63,605 nucleotides of DNA from CAIXPS01 sp034430115 (GTDB taxonomy: Bacteria; Chloroflexota; Anaerolineae; J036; Brachytrichaceae), in the NCBI GenBank assembly GCA_034430115.1, contig DAOUFG010000054.1:1-63605 (forward strand), given 5' to 3'. Within the stretch, counting starts at the first letter, position 1. Each line of letters starts with the position of its first letter. A model generated the notes under the pieces. The model searched no databases. It was not told where the DNA came from and saw only the letters and a list, made by a program, of their open reading frames with translations. Shown here one piece after another: positions 1 to 7,111 of this stretch. Position numbers and translations under genes: made by a program.

Positions 1-1
1 G

Positions 2-961
2 ACGCGCTTCACGCCGGCCACCGCCACCCCGACGGCCACCAATACGTCGTTGCCGACGCAGGCGCCTGCGCCAACTGCCACGTCGACCAAGACATCCACG
101 CCGACGTCAACGAATACGCCCGTGCGCACGCCGACGCCGGTGCCGCTGCCGACGGAACCAACCAGGACGCCAACCCCAACGCTTACGCGCACGCCGACGC
201 CGACAAGCACGCCGACGAAGTCGCCAGGGGCAGTTAGCACATCGACCAGCACGCCAACAGCGACGGCTACGCCAACTAAGACGCCGACGCCAACGGTGAC
301 AAATACGCCAACGAACACCCCAACGCCGACTAAGACGGCAGTATCGACGTCAACATCAACGTCAACGAATACGCCCACGGCTACATCGACCAGGACGCCG
401 ACGCCAACGAACACTCCCACCCCAGGAAATACCCCGACGCCGGTGCCGATAGAACGGCCGACTGAAACGTCAACACCGACTGAGACGCCAACGGAGGTGC
501 CGACCGGCCTGCCGCCCACGCCGGTGCTGTTGCCGACGGAGCTGCCAACATCAACGAATACGCCAACGCCAACGAATACGCCGACGGCGACACCGACGCA
601 CACGCCCACGTTGACGCCGACCGAGACGCTGACGCCCGAACTGGGCCTGAAGGCCAACGTGATGGTCGTGACGGCCACGCTGCGTGGCATGCAACTCAGC
701 GTGAGCGGCACGAACTGGGTCGCCCGCCAGCGCGTGACGATCTACATTAGTTCTACTGCGAGCACCCGCAGCGTGGTGCGGCTGGGCGCGGCGATTGTGG
801 ATCGCACGGGCGCGTTTACCTTCACCGTGCGGCTTACAAGGGATTACGGCGAAGCGCCCTACGTGATCGTTGCCAGCACCGCCCGCACGGTGCGCGTGCC
901 CATCGAAATGGCGGACGCTTTAGATCGGTCGTGGGTCAAGGAGTGGTATCTAGCGCGCTAA
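2..961 (+). CDS. Thr/Pro-rich exported protein, C-terminal part (5' truncated)
   Basis: The frame is open from base 2, so the true start lies left of the window. About 200 residues are a low-complexity TPT/TNTPT linker, the type of stalk found in surface proteins of Chloroflexota. A compact domain of about 95 residues follows (from about base 640). It has the pattern hydrophobic strand, SVSGTNW, VTIYIS, GAFTFTV, YVIVAS, and the same pattern occurs twice in the lipoprotein just downstream, so the two genes look related by domain duplication. The linker is probably wall- or membrane-spanning and the end domain extracellular; this is inferred. No enzymatic motif is visible. Function unknown. Confidence 0.7.
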   Translation, partial: TRFTPATATPTATNTSLPTQAPAPTATSTKTSTPTSTNTPVRTPTPVPLPTEPTRTPTPTLTRTPTPTSTPTKSPGAVSTSTSTPTATATPTKTPTPTVTNTPTNTPTPTKTAVSTSTSTSTNTPTATSTRTPTPTNTPTPGNTPTPVPIERPTETSTPTETPTEVPTGLPPTPVLLPTELPTSTNTPTPTNTPTATPTHTPTLTPTETLTPELGLKANVMVVTATLRGMQLSVSGTNWVARQRVTIYISSTASTRSVVRLGAAIVDRTGAFTFTVRLTRDYGEAPYVIVASTARTVRVPIEMADALDRSWVKEWYLAR

Positions 962-1004
962 TCGTCAAGCATCTTTGGCGCACATTGTGTCATGATTGGA
1001 TTTT

Positions 1005-1853
1005 ATGAACGGATCGAAATGGCACGCAAAGGTGCGCCAAAGATTAAGTCTGCTGGGCCTAGTGGCTCTGGCGCTACTGTTGATCGGGTGTAATGCCCCC
1101 AGCGGCCAGACGACTACCAGTGGCGGCGTCACACTGACGGTCACCCCAACGCATGCCAGGCGTGGCGAAGTGATCACCCTGAGCGGGCAGGCGTGGCACC
1201 CCAACAGCAAGATCACGCTGGCGTTCAGCCTGACCAGCCAGCAAAGCAATGACGCCACGCGCCTGGGCAGCACCGTCTCGGATGCGCAGGGCAAGTTCAC
1301 GTTTGTGGCCGTCGTGCCCCAGGCGGCGCAGCCGGGCGTGTGGTCGATCATCGTGCAGGGCGATGTGGATCAGAGTGCCTCGGCGTTCTTCACCGTGGAA
1401 GACGGCCCGGCGACGGCGGCAACCACTTCCACGCCGGTGACGCCTACGCCCGTGCCCACCGAGACGCCTTCGCCGACTGAACTTGTCCTACCTACGGATA
1501 CGCCTGTGCCGACCGAACCCCCTATGCCAACAGCGACGTCCACTTCTGCACCTGTAGCGCTCTCGAAGGCCGATAAACCCGCTGCGCAGCCGGTGTTGCA
1601 GGCAGTGTGGAATGCCAACCGGTTGAATGTGTATGGCGAGGGTTGGCCGTCCGGCGCACAGGTGCAGTTGATGTTGAGCAGGCGCGAGGATGGCGACGGC
1701 GCGGTTGTGCTCAGCACGCTCAAGGCCAATGACCAGGGGCAATTCAGCATCCTGGTGGCCTTGCCGCGCCAGGCGCGCGAAGGTTGGTTCATCATCGCCA
1801 GCGACGGTTCGCAGCGCGTCGCCGTGCGCCTCACGCGCGCGCCGGGCCGCTGA
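1005..1853 (+). CDS. Lipoprotein with two repeated beta-sandwich-like domains
   Basis: A lipoprotein signal is visible: charged start, hydrophobic core and lipobox LLIGC with the lipidated Cys at residue 29. Two domains of about 85 residues (roughly 37-130 and 195-280) share the pattern L-x-V-x-G-x-x-W, a run of strands, G-x-F-x-x-x-V and a closing W-x-I-I. A Thr/Pro linker joins them. The upstream gene ends in the same domain. ATG at 1005 is preferred over the in-frame TTG at 996 because it starts the signal peptide cleanly, although no clear SD precedes either. Likely an outer-face anchored protein of unknown role; ligand binding or adhesion would be guesses. Confidence 0.75.
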   Translation: MNGSKWHAKVRQRLSLLGLVALALLLIGCNAPSGQTTTSGGVTLTVTPTHARRGEVITLSGQAWHPNSKITLAFSLTSQQSNDATRLGSTVSDAQGKFTFVAVVPQAAQPGVWSIIVQGDVDQSASAFFTVEDGPATAATTSTPVTPTPVPTETPSPTELVLPTDTPVPTEPPMPTATSTSAPVALSKADKPAAQPVLQAVWNANRLNVYGEGWPSGAQVQLMLSRREDGDGAVVLSTLKANDQGQFSILVALPRQAREGWFIIASDGSQRVAVRLTRAPGR

Positions 1854-1926
1854 AGGCTTCCGCCTCGTTGAATCCGAAATTCCTCGCCGTGGATACAATG
1901 GGCCTCAGCGACTACAAAGGAGAACT

Positions 1927-3033
1927 ATGACCATCAAGAAAGCGAAAGTAGGCATCGTGGGATGCGGCAACATCAGCGGCATCTATTTCAAGAACGGCAA
2001 ATGGCTGGAAGCGATCGACATCGTCGCCTGTGCCGACCTGATCCCCGAGCGGGCGCAGGCGCGCGCGGCGGAGTTTGACGTGCCGCGCGCTTGCACGGTG
2101 CAGGAACTGCTGGCCGACCCCGAGATCGACATCGTGCTGAACCTGACCATCCCAATCGCGCATGCCGAAGTGGCCCTGGCCGCGTTGGAAGCGGGCAAGA
2201 GCGTGTATAACGAGAAGCCGCTCGCCATCAAGCGCGAGGACGCGCGCAAGATGCTGGACCTGGCCAAAGCGAAGGGCCTGCGCGTCGGCGGCGCGCCCGA
2301 TACCTTCCTGGGCGCCGGCCTGCAAACCTGCCGCAAGCTGATCGAAGACGGCGCCATTGGCACGCCTATCGCTGCCACTGCGTTCATGATGGGTCACGGC
2401 CACGAGAGCTGGCACCCAGACCCGGCGTTCTATTACAAAGTGGGCGGCGGCCCGATGTTCGACATGGGCCCCTACTACCTGACGGCGCTCGTGTCGCTGA
2501 TCGGCCCGGTGAAGCGCGTGACCGGTTCGGCGCGCATCACCTTCCCCGAGCGCACCATCACCAGCCAACCCAAGAACGGCACCAAGATCACTGTGGACGT
2601 GCCGACGCACGTGGCGGGCGTGATGGACTTTGAAAATGGCGCCATCGGCACCATCATCACCAGCTTTGACGTGTGGTCGCATCACATGCCCTTCATCGAA
2701 ATCTACGGCACCGAGGGCTCGATGAGCGTGCCCGACCCGAACGGCTTCGGCGGGCCGGTGCTGGTGCGCCGTGCCGACGAGAAGGAGTGGACGGAATCGC
2801 CGCTCACGCACATCTACAGCGAAAACAGCCGCGGCCTGGGCGTGGCCGACATGGCCTATGGCTTGCGCAGCGGGCGCCCGCATCGCGCCTGTGGCCAACT
2901 GGCCTATCACGTGCTGGACATCATGCACGCCTTCCACGATGCCTCGCGCGAAGGCAGGCACATCGAGCTGACCAGCGGCTATCGCCCCTCGCCGCTGCCG
3001 GTGGGCCTGGAATACGGCAAGCTGGACGAGTAA
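1927..3033 (+). CDS. Gfo/Idh/MocA-family NAD(P)-dependent oxidoreductase
   Basis: The 368-residue product matches sugar and inositol dehydrogenases of the Gfo/Idh/MocA family. The N-terminal Rossmann fold shows GIVGCG near residues 9-14. The family EKP motif lies in YNEKPLAIKR near residue 95. The C-terminal alpha/beta half contains GGGPMFDMGPYYL, typical of the substrate side. Such enzymes oxidise or isomerise sugars and cyclitols with NAD(P) in the cytoplasm; the substrate cannot be read from sequence. The start is fixed by a strong AAAGGAGA six bases upstream of the ATG. The frame is open further upstream into the lipoprotein gene, but that extension has no family similarity. A strong hairpin follows the stop. 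Confidence 0.92.
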   Translation: MTIKKAKVGIVGCGNISGIYFKNGKWLEAIDIVACADLIPERAQARAAEFDVPRACTVQELLADPEIDIVLNLTIPIAHAEVALAALEAGKSVYNEKPLAIKREDARKMLDLAKAKGLRVGGAPDTFLGAGLQTCRKLIEDGAIGTPIAATAFMMGHGHESWHPDPAFYYKVGGGPMFDMGPYYLTALVSLIGPVKRVTGSARITFPERTITSQPKNGTKITVDVPTHVAGVMDFENGAIGTIITSFDVWSHHMPFIEIYGTEGSMSVPDPNGFGGPVLVRRADEKEWTESPLTHIYSENSRGLGVADMAYGLRSGRPHRACGQLAYHVLDIMHAFHDASREGRHIELTSGYRPSPLPVGLEYGKLDE

Positions 3034-3054
3034 ACGCCCCGCACGAGGTTAAAC

Positions 3055-3102
3055 AGAACCCCGATTTTTAAGCGCCGTACCCGGCGCAAAAATCGGGGTT
3101 CT
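3055..3102. terminator. Bidirectional intrinsic terminator-like hairpin
   Basis: A near-perfect long stem runs from AGAACCCCGATTTTT (3055-3069) to its complement (3088-3102), with an inner GCGCCG/CGGCGC stem (3072-3077, 3082-3087) and a TACC loop. It sits between two convergent genes, so it can end transcription from both sides. The outer arms and the inner GCGCCG...TAC...GGC core resemble the hairpin at 30591-30643. Confidence 0.85.
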
Positions 3103-3109
3103 CATTCAG

Positions 3110-3622
3110 TTACATACTCAACGCAGGTTTTGCATTGCGCCAAAGATCCCGCGCGCCGTGAAACCACCCTTGCAGATAAGCATGCCAATCTACGTCGGCA
3201 TCACGCACATGAATGCTGTCTTTGCGATCCGTGGCGATCCATTTGTCGAGTAATTCCTGGGCATTGAGCGTTGGGTATTCGTCTTCGTCGATCTCGTCCA
3301 GTTCGCTACACTCCGCAATGCTCTCATCACTCCACTGCTCATCCATCATGCCAAGCTCATCGACCGAAGCACGGTCTGCGGCCCAGTCGGCCCCATCTTG
3401 TTTACCCCGTAGATACCAACGATCCCTATTCTCGCGTTGGCGAAGTACGCGTTGAACCAACCGTTGTACTCGTTGGTCTTCGGGTGCGCTCGTCGTCGTG
3501 TCAAGCATATCAAGCTCCTTAGCCAGAGCCGTCGCGCAGACCTTTGAGACGTTCACTCGGTCACGCACAAGCTCCAGGCGTTCATACAGCGAATCCGGGA
3601 TTGTTAAGTTAATACGTGCCAC
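3110..3622 (-). CDS. Ribbon-helix-helix DNA-binding protein with C-terminal GxxDG/GxxHG repeats
   Basis: The first 40 residues (ARINLTIPDSLYERLELV followed by VNVSKVCATALAKEL) fit a ribbon-helix-helix domain with the strand entering the DNA major groove. After an acidic middle there are two similar motifs, WYLRGKQDGADWA (about residue 68) and AYLQGWFHGARDLW (about 149), which look like a repeated module of unknown role. The start is GTG at 3622, with GAGG seven bases upstream. The promoter carries palindromes that overlap the -10 box, which fits autorepression. It could be an antitoxin-like protein, but no toxin gene adjoins it. The fold assignment is firm; the function is unknown. Confidence 0.75.
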   Translation of the reverse strand: MARINLTIPDSLYERLELVRDRVNVSKVCATALAKELDMLDTTTSAPEDQRVQRLVQRVLRQRENRDRWYLRGKQDGADWAADRASVDELGMMDEQWSDESIAECSELDEIDEDEYPTLNAQELLDKWIATDRKDSIHVRDADVDWHAYLQGWFHGARDLWRNAKPALSM

Positions 3623-3653
3623 GTATATACCTCATGCGCATAATGCGCATTAT
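3613..3653 (-). promoter_or_regulatory. Promoter and palindromic operators of the ribbon-helix-helix gene
   Basis: On the minus strand a TATAAT -10 box lies inside the perfect palindrome ATAATGCGCATTAT (3640-3653). A second palindromic ATGCGCAT (3634-3641) lies nine bases away. A third palindrome, TACGTG-C-CACGTA (3613-3625), covers the GTG start codon. Tandem palindromic half-sites are what dimeric ribbon-helix-helix repressors bind, so autoregulation is inferred. Confidence 0.65.
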
Positions 3654-3703
3654 ACACACTGGTGCGCCCCTGTCAATATGTTTCGTTCATGATTCTTGGG
3701 CCG

Positions 3704-3814
3704 TCAGGACCTGCTGCACCGCTGGAAGGCGGGCAGCGCTCTTTGAAGCGCCCGGCCCAATGTGGTTTTGCCGGCGCTGGAGGGGCCGTTCAGGTAGATG
3801 ATCTGGTATGGCAT
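3704..3814 (-). pseudogene. Remnant of a chloramphenicol-phosphotransferase-like kinase
   Basis: The frame from ATG 3814 encodes MPYQIIYLNGPSSAGKTTLG and about 17 more residues, then stops. The P-loop (GPSSAGKT) and lead strand are typical of chloramphenicol phosphotransferase-like kinases of about 180 residues. After about 25 residues the similarity ends, and the other frames do not continue it. Only the nucleotide-binding start is left, cut where the ribbon-helix-helix promoter region begins. Most likely a decayed fragment. Confidence 0.6.
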
Positions 3815-3893
3815 GTGTGAAGGGAAGCATAGCAGAGGGCACCATTCACCAAAGGGTATCTGCATTCTTGGACGTGAGGCAAGATTGATCGCC

Positions 3894-4670
3894 CTAAATG
3901 AAGAACAGGGCAAGAAGGGACCCGACCAGCCGCGCCAGGGTCGCTTTGAACCGATTTGTGCATTGGCTCGTATAGAAGGTCCGGCGAGGGTCAAGCCAGC
4001 CGTTACCGTCCCAGTAACGGTAGTCCAGCGAGTCGGGGTTGTGCTTTCGCCAGCCCATCTGCTGGATTTTGAAAACCATGTAGGAGAGGAAAGAAGGAGC
4101 AGCCTGCTGCTGGACGGCGCGGAACATCGACCGCGCGATTTGCTCGATCTTTGCCCGGTAACGCGCATCGATCTCATCTCGCTTCGACAGCGCGCCCGTC
4201 TTGAACCCCGCCCGGCCGACGACTTGAAAGCCCCAATACATCAACGCATTCATGGTCCGCAACGTATGACTTGTAGAGCTTGAGGCCGTGGTGGCGATCA
4301 GGTAGGCATATTTGCCCTGAAACTCGGGACGGTGGCAGACGTGCGCCAGGCGGTCGATCCAGTTCTTGGTAATGCCGCTCACGTCATCGACATACACCGG
4401 GCTGGCGACAATCACGCCATCCGCTGCTTGCATCTTCGCCTTGACCGCCAGCAGATCATCCTTCAGGGGGCAGTGGTCCTCACCCCGGTCGAAACAAATC
4501 CGGCATCCCCGGCACATCTGGATGTTCAGGTGGCCCAGGTATACCGTCTCAAACTCGAGCCGCTCGCCTGCTCGATCCGCCTCGTGGTGCATCTGTTCTT
4601 CGATCAGGCTCAGGACGCGCGCCGTGTTGCCGTTGGTACGATAGCTGCCAATACAGACGAGGATCTTCAT
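3894..4670 (-). CDS. Iron-sulfur flavoprotein-like NAD(P)H-dependent FMN reductase
   Basis: The 258-residue product has a flavodoxin-like fold: KILVCIGSYRTNGNTA forms the FMN phosphate loop and GVIVASPVYVDDVSG is the second FMN contact. Cysteines at 53, 56, 59 and 67 form C-x2-C-x2-C-x7-C, the compact motif of iron-sulfur flavoproteins, so a 4Fe-4S cluster next to FMN is likely. A C-terminal extension of about 75 residues is unassigned. The start at 4670 has GGGAG eight bases upstream. It lies 10 bp behind the TetR gene on the same strand, so both are probably co-transcribed and controlled by that repressor. Role inferred: electron transfer or quinone/xenobiotic reduction under stress. Confidence 0.85.
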   Translation of the reverse strand: MKILVCIGSYRTNGNTARVLSLIEEQMHHEADRAGERLEFETVYLGHLNIQMCRGCRICFDRGEDHCPLKDDLLAVKAKMQAADGVIVASPVYVDDVSGITKNWIDRLAHVCHRPEFQGKYAYLIATTASSSTSHTLRTMNALMYWGFQVVGRAGFKTGALSKRDEIDARYRAKIEQIARSMFRAVQQQAAPSFLSYMVFKIQQMGWRKHNPDSLDYRYWDGNGWLDPRRTFYTSQCTNRFKATLARLVGSLLALFFI

Positions 4671-4680
4671 CACGTTCTCC

Positions 4681-5298
4681 CTATGAGCGAGTCGGCTTCG
4701 CCGGGCGAAGCGCACGCAAAACAAAATCGGCCACCTGCCCGGCATCGAGCCAGACCTGATTCTGATCGTTCATCTGGGCACAACATCCCAGGTACGTCAC
4801 CATGATCAAACTCGCCGTCATTGGAAGGTTCGTCACTTCGAAAATATCCTGGGCAACCCCGGGCTGGAGAATCTCAGCGGCGACCAGTTCAAAGAAAGGC
4901 CTGTAGTTTTGGTAGATATGTTGTTTGAACGCCTCATCCGGCCCATAAAGGGTCGTGGTGATGAGCCGAGCCTGAGCAGGGTACTGACCTACAAAGTCAA
5001 TGCCCGCCTGACAGAAGCGCTCCAACCGGCGGCGCGGCTCTTGTTCCAGGCGCACCTGCTCTGCGATGAAGTCAAAGTGCAGCCGGGCGATATGGTCGAT
5101 CAAGGCGAGCATCAAAGCCTGCTTGCTTGGAAAGTAGTTGTAGATGGTTCCTTTGGCAAACCCGGCGGCAAGGGAGATATTGTTCACGTTCGCGCCATCG
5201 TACCCATGCTGGGCGAATTCCTCCGCCGCGGCATCGAGCAATCTCCGGCGGGTTTCCGTCAATGCAGCTTCACGATTTGAGCTTTTATAGCGAGGCAT
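4681..5298 (-). CDS. TetR/AcrR-family transcriptional repressor
   Basis: An N-terminal helix-turn-helix is clear: RRRLLDAAAEEFAQHGYDG, then NNISLAAGFAKGTIYNYFPS, the classic TetR signature ending in the KGTIYNYFxSK segment. The remaining 145 residues are the variable helical ligand domain. ATG 5298 (MPRYKSSNREAAL) is chosen over longer in-frame extensions because those run through the operator. A perfect inverted repeat lies 15-40 bp upstream, fitting autoregulation. The downstream iron-sulfur flavoprotein is the likely co-regulated target. The inducer is unknown. Confidence 0.9.
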   Translation of the reverse strand: MPRYKSSNREAALTETRRRLLDAAAEEFAQHGYDGANVNNISLAAGFAKGTIYNYFPSKQALMLALIDHIARLHFDFIAEQVRLEQEPRRRLERFCQAGIDFVGQYPAQARLITTTLYGPDEAFKQHIYQNYRPFFELVAAEILQPGVAQDIFEVTNLPMTASLIMVTYLGCCAQMNDQNQVWLDAGQVADFVLRALRPAKPTRS

Positions 5299-5312
5299 CG
5301 TATGTATCCAAT

Positions 5313-5338
5313 AATATGGGTGACCAACCACCCATATT
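5313..5338. promoter_or_regulatory. Inverted-repeat operator of the TetR gene
   Basis: AATATGGGTG (5313-5322) and CACCCATATT (5329-5338) form a perfect 10-bp inverted repeat with a 6-bp spacer, just upstream of the TetR start. The minus strand reads TATTAT within this area as a possible -10. Size and location are typical of TetR operators; binding is inferred. Confidence 0.7.
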
Positions 5339-5389
5339 CTATACATCGGAATGCCGCCTGTCAAGCGGCTTCGTCGTGGGGAAAACGCG

Positions 5390-5533
5390 CTATGCTACCT
5401 CTTCGGGCATCATCGCCAACATGTCCAGTTCCAGGTCGTAGACGATTTCTTCGTGCACCCTCTCGGCCTGTCGGCTTTGCGCACTGTTTAATTTCTCAAA
5501 GATCGTAAGCACGTTTAATGCACCGAGGTGCAT
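5390..5533 (-). CDS. Possible short ORF of unknown function
   Basis: From ATG 5533 the frame encodes 47 residues ending in HEEIVYDLELDMLAMMPEE, with a charged amphipathic pattern that looks protein-like. No SD is evident, and a small hairpin (ATGCACC GA GGTGCAT, 5518-5533) covers the start. It sits between the TetR promoter and the DUF1015 gene. It may be a small gene, a remnant or chance. Confidence 0.25.
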   Translation of the reverse strand: MHLGALNVLTIFEKLNSAQSRQAERVHEEIVYDLELDMLAMMPEEVA

Positions 5534-5590
5534 TTTGCTTTTCTCAGGCGGTCTTCTATCTGTGCCGCAAAGCAAATTCGCCGCCCCAGT

Positions 5591-5604
5591 TACAATACCC
5601 CGCA
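5591..5604 (+). promoter_or_regulatory. TACAAT box 8 nt before the DUF1015 start (leaderless type)
   Basis: TACAAT at 5591-5596 ends eight bases before the ATG at 5605 and no SD is present. A TANNNT box at this distance puts the transcription start at or next to the start codon. Similar spacing is seen before four other genes in the window. Confidence 0.5.
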
Positions 5605-6927
5605 ATGGCAACCATACGACCTTTCCGTGGGATTCGCTACAACACCGCGAAGATCGACGACCTGTCGCAGGTGATCACCCAGCCCTACGACCGCATCAAC
5701 AAGACGCAGCAGGCAGCCTATTACGCGCAAAGCCCCTATAACTTCGTGCGCATCGACTACGGCCAGACCACCCCCGACCTACCCAGCGATAACGTCTACA
5801 CGCGCGCCAACGACTATGCCACGACCTGGCTGCTCGACGGCGTGTTGCAGCGCGAACGGAAGCCGGCCCTGTATGTGCTGGAACAGACCTACACCACGCC
5901 CGACGGCCAGACGCGCACACGTCTCGGCTTTACGGCGGCCCTGGAATTGACCCCCTTCGAAGAGGGCATCATCCTGCCGCACGAGCGCACCTTCAGCGCG
6001 CCTAAGTCGGACCGGCTGAACTTGACCCGCGCCACACAGACCGCCTGGGGCCAGATTTTCATCCTTTACCCAGACGACGCCAATCGCATCAACGCGCTGT
6101 TGCAACCCTTCCTGGATCACGCGCCTGCGCAAACGGCGCACGAACTGGTGATCGAGCCGGCCGTGACGCAGCGCTTCCGGGTGTTGGATGACCCGGCGCT
6201 CATCGCGCAGATCACGGCGGAGATGGCGCCCAAGCGCAACCTGGTGATCGCCGACGGGCACCACCGCTATGAGACGGCGCTGGCCTATCGCGAGGAGATG
6301 CGCGCGCAGAATCCCTCCGCGCCGGCGGACGCGGCGTTTAACTACGCGCTGGTGACCTTCGTCAGTATGAGCGACCCCGGCCTGGTGATTTTGCCCACGC
6401 ACCGGCTGGTGCGCGGCTACACACGGCAAACCAGCGCGCAGGTGCTGGCCGCCGCGCAGCAGTATTTTGACGTGCAGCTCCTGGGCGCGCGGGCCGAACT
6501 GGAAGCGGCGTTGCGCCAGGCCATGCCGGGCCATCCGCGCTTTGGGTTCTTCGATGGCGGCTATACGTTGCTCACGCTGCGTTCACTGGAAGTGATGGAT
6601 GCGCTCGCCCCCGATCACGCGCCGGCCTGGCGCGGGCTGGATGTGGCGGTGTTGCACAAGCTGTTGCTGGAGCACATCTGCGGCCTGGGCACCGGCGCCG
6701 GCCACGACGACGACACGATCACCTACCTGCGCGACGCGAACGCCGGTTATGCCGCCGTATCGCAGGGCGAGGCGAACTTCCTGTTCGTGTTGAACCCCAC
6801 GCGCATGGATCAGGTGAATGCCTGCACGCAGGTGGGCGAGAAGATGCCGCAAAAGTCCACCGACTTTTATCCAAAGATGATCGGCGGCCTGGTGGCCCTG
6901 CCGCTCAGCGGGATCATCGGCGAGTAG
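5605..6927 (+). CDS. DUF1015-family protein
   Basis: The 440-residue product matches the DUF1015 family: FRGIRYN...VITQPYD at the start, a central NLVIADGHHRYETAL motif and late GLGTGAGHDDDTITYLRDA. The DGHHR motif resembles that of ParB/Srx-fold free-serine kinases of the SerK type, so a phosphotransfer role on a small molecule is possible but unproven. The start at 5605 begins the conserved region. An in-frame extension to 5518 is not conserved and there is no SD, but a -10-like box sits eight bases upstream. It stands alone, followed by a repeat-rich spacer and adenosine deaminase. Confidence 0.85.
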   Translation: MATIRPFRGIRYNTAKIDDLSQVITQPYDRINKTQQAAYYAQSPYNFVRIDYGQTTPDLPSDNVYTRANDYATTWLLDGVLQRERKPALYVLEQTYTTPDGQTRTRLGFTAALELTPFEEGIILPHERTFSAPKSDRLNLTRATQTAWGQIFILYPDDANRINALLQPFLDHAPAQTAHELVIEPAVTQRFRVLDDPALIAQITAEMAPKRNLVIADGHHRYETALAYREEMRAQNPSAPADAAFNYALVTFVSMSDPGLVILPTHRLVRGYTRQTSAQVLAAAQQYFDVQLLGARAELEAALRQAMPGHPRFGFFDGGYTLLTLRSLEVMDALAPDHAPAWRGLDVAVLHKLLLEHICGLGTGAGHDDDTITYLRDANAGYAAVSQGEANFLFVLNPTRMDQVNACTQVGEKMPQKSTDFYPKMIGGLVALPLSGIIGE

Positions 6928-6949
6928 ATTTGCCAACTATAAGGGCGCA

Positions 6950-7085
6950 AAGGCGTGTGAACCACCAAGGCACGAAACACGAAGGACACAAAGGCTTGAT
7001 GTTCCTTTGCTTCTTCGCTCCTTTGCTGTGAGAGTTTCTTAACCATGAAGGGCACAGAGTCTTTCTATTCCTTGGCTTCTTTGTA
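6950..7085. repeat. Intergenic repeats of the CACGAAGGACACAAAG type
   Basis: This spacer holds CCACCAAGGCACGAAACACG and CGAAGGACACAAAGG, then inverted-sense relatives such as CTTTGCTTCTTCGCTCCTTTG and TTCTTAACCATGAAGGGCAC. Similar words recur at 23447-23485, 30530-30570 and 30655-30690. They encode nothing obvious and appear to be a dispersed AT-rich repeat family. Confidence 0.5.
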
Positions 7086-7111
7086 GTTAAATACCAGAGG
7101 TGATACACAAC

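Noticed and set aside
50..640. Short tandem repeats that could be taken for a CRISPR array or minisatellite
   Set aside because: The repeats are irregular ACGCC/ACGAA codon-level repeats that translate as a continuous Thr/Pro linker; no constant repeat or unique spacers.
1912..2961. Long open frame on the minus strand opposite the Gfo/Idh gene
   Set aside because: Residue pattern is Ala/Arg/His-rich as in GC-rich antisense frames, with no motif; the plus-strand gene has SD and family motifs.
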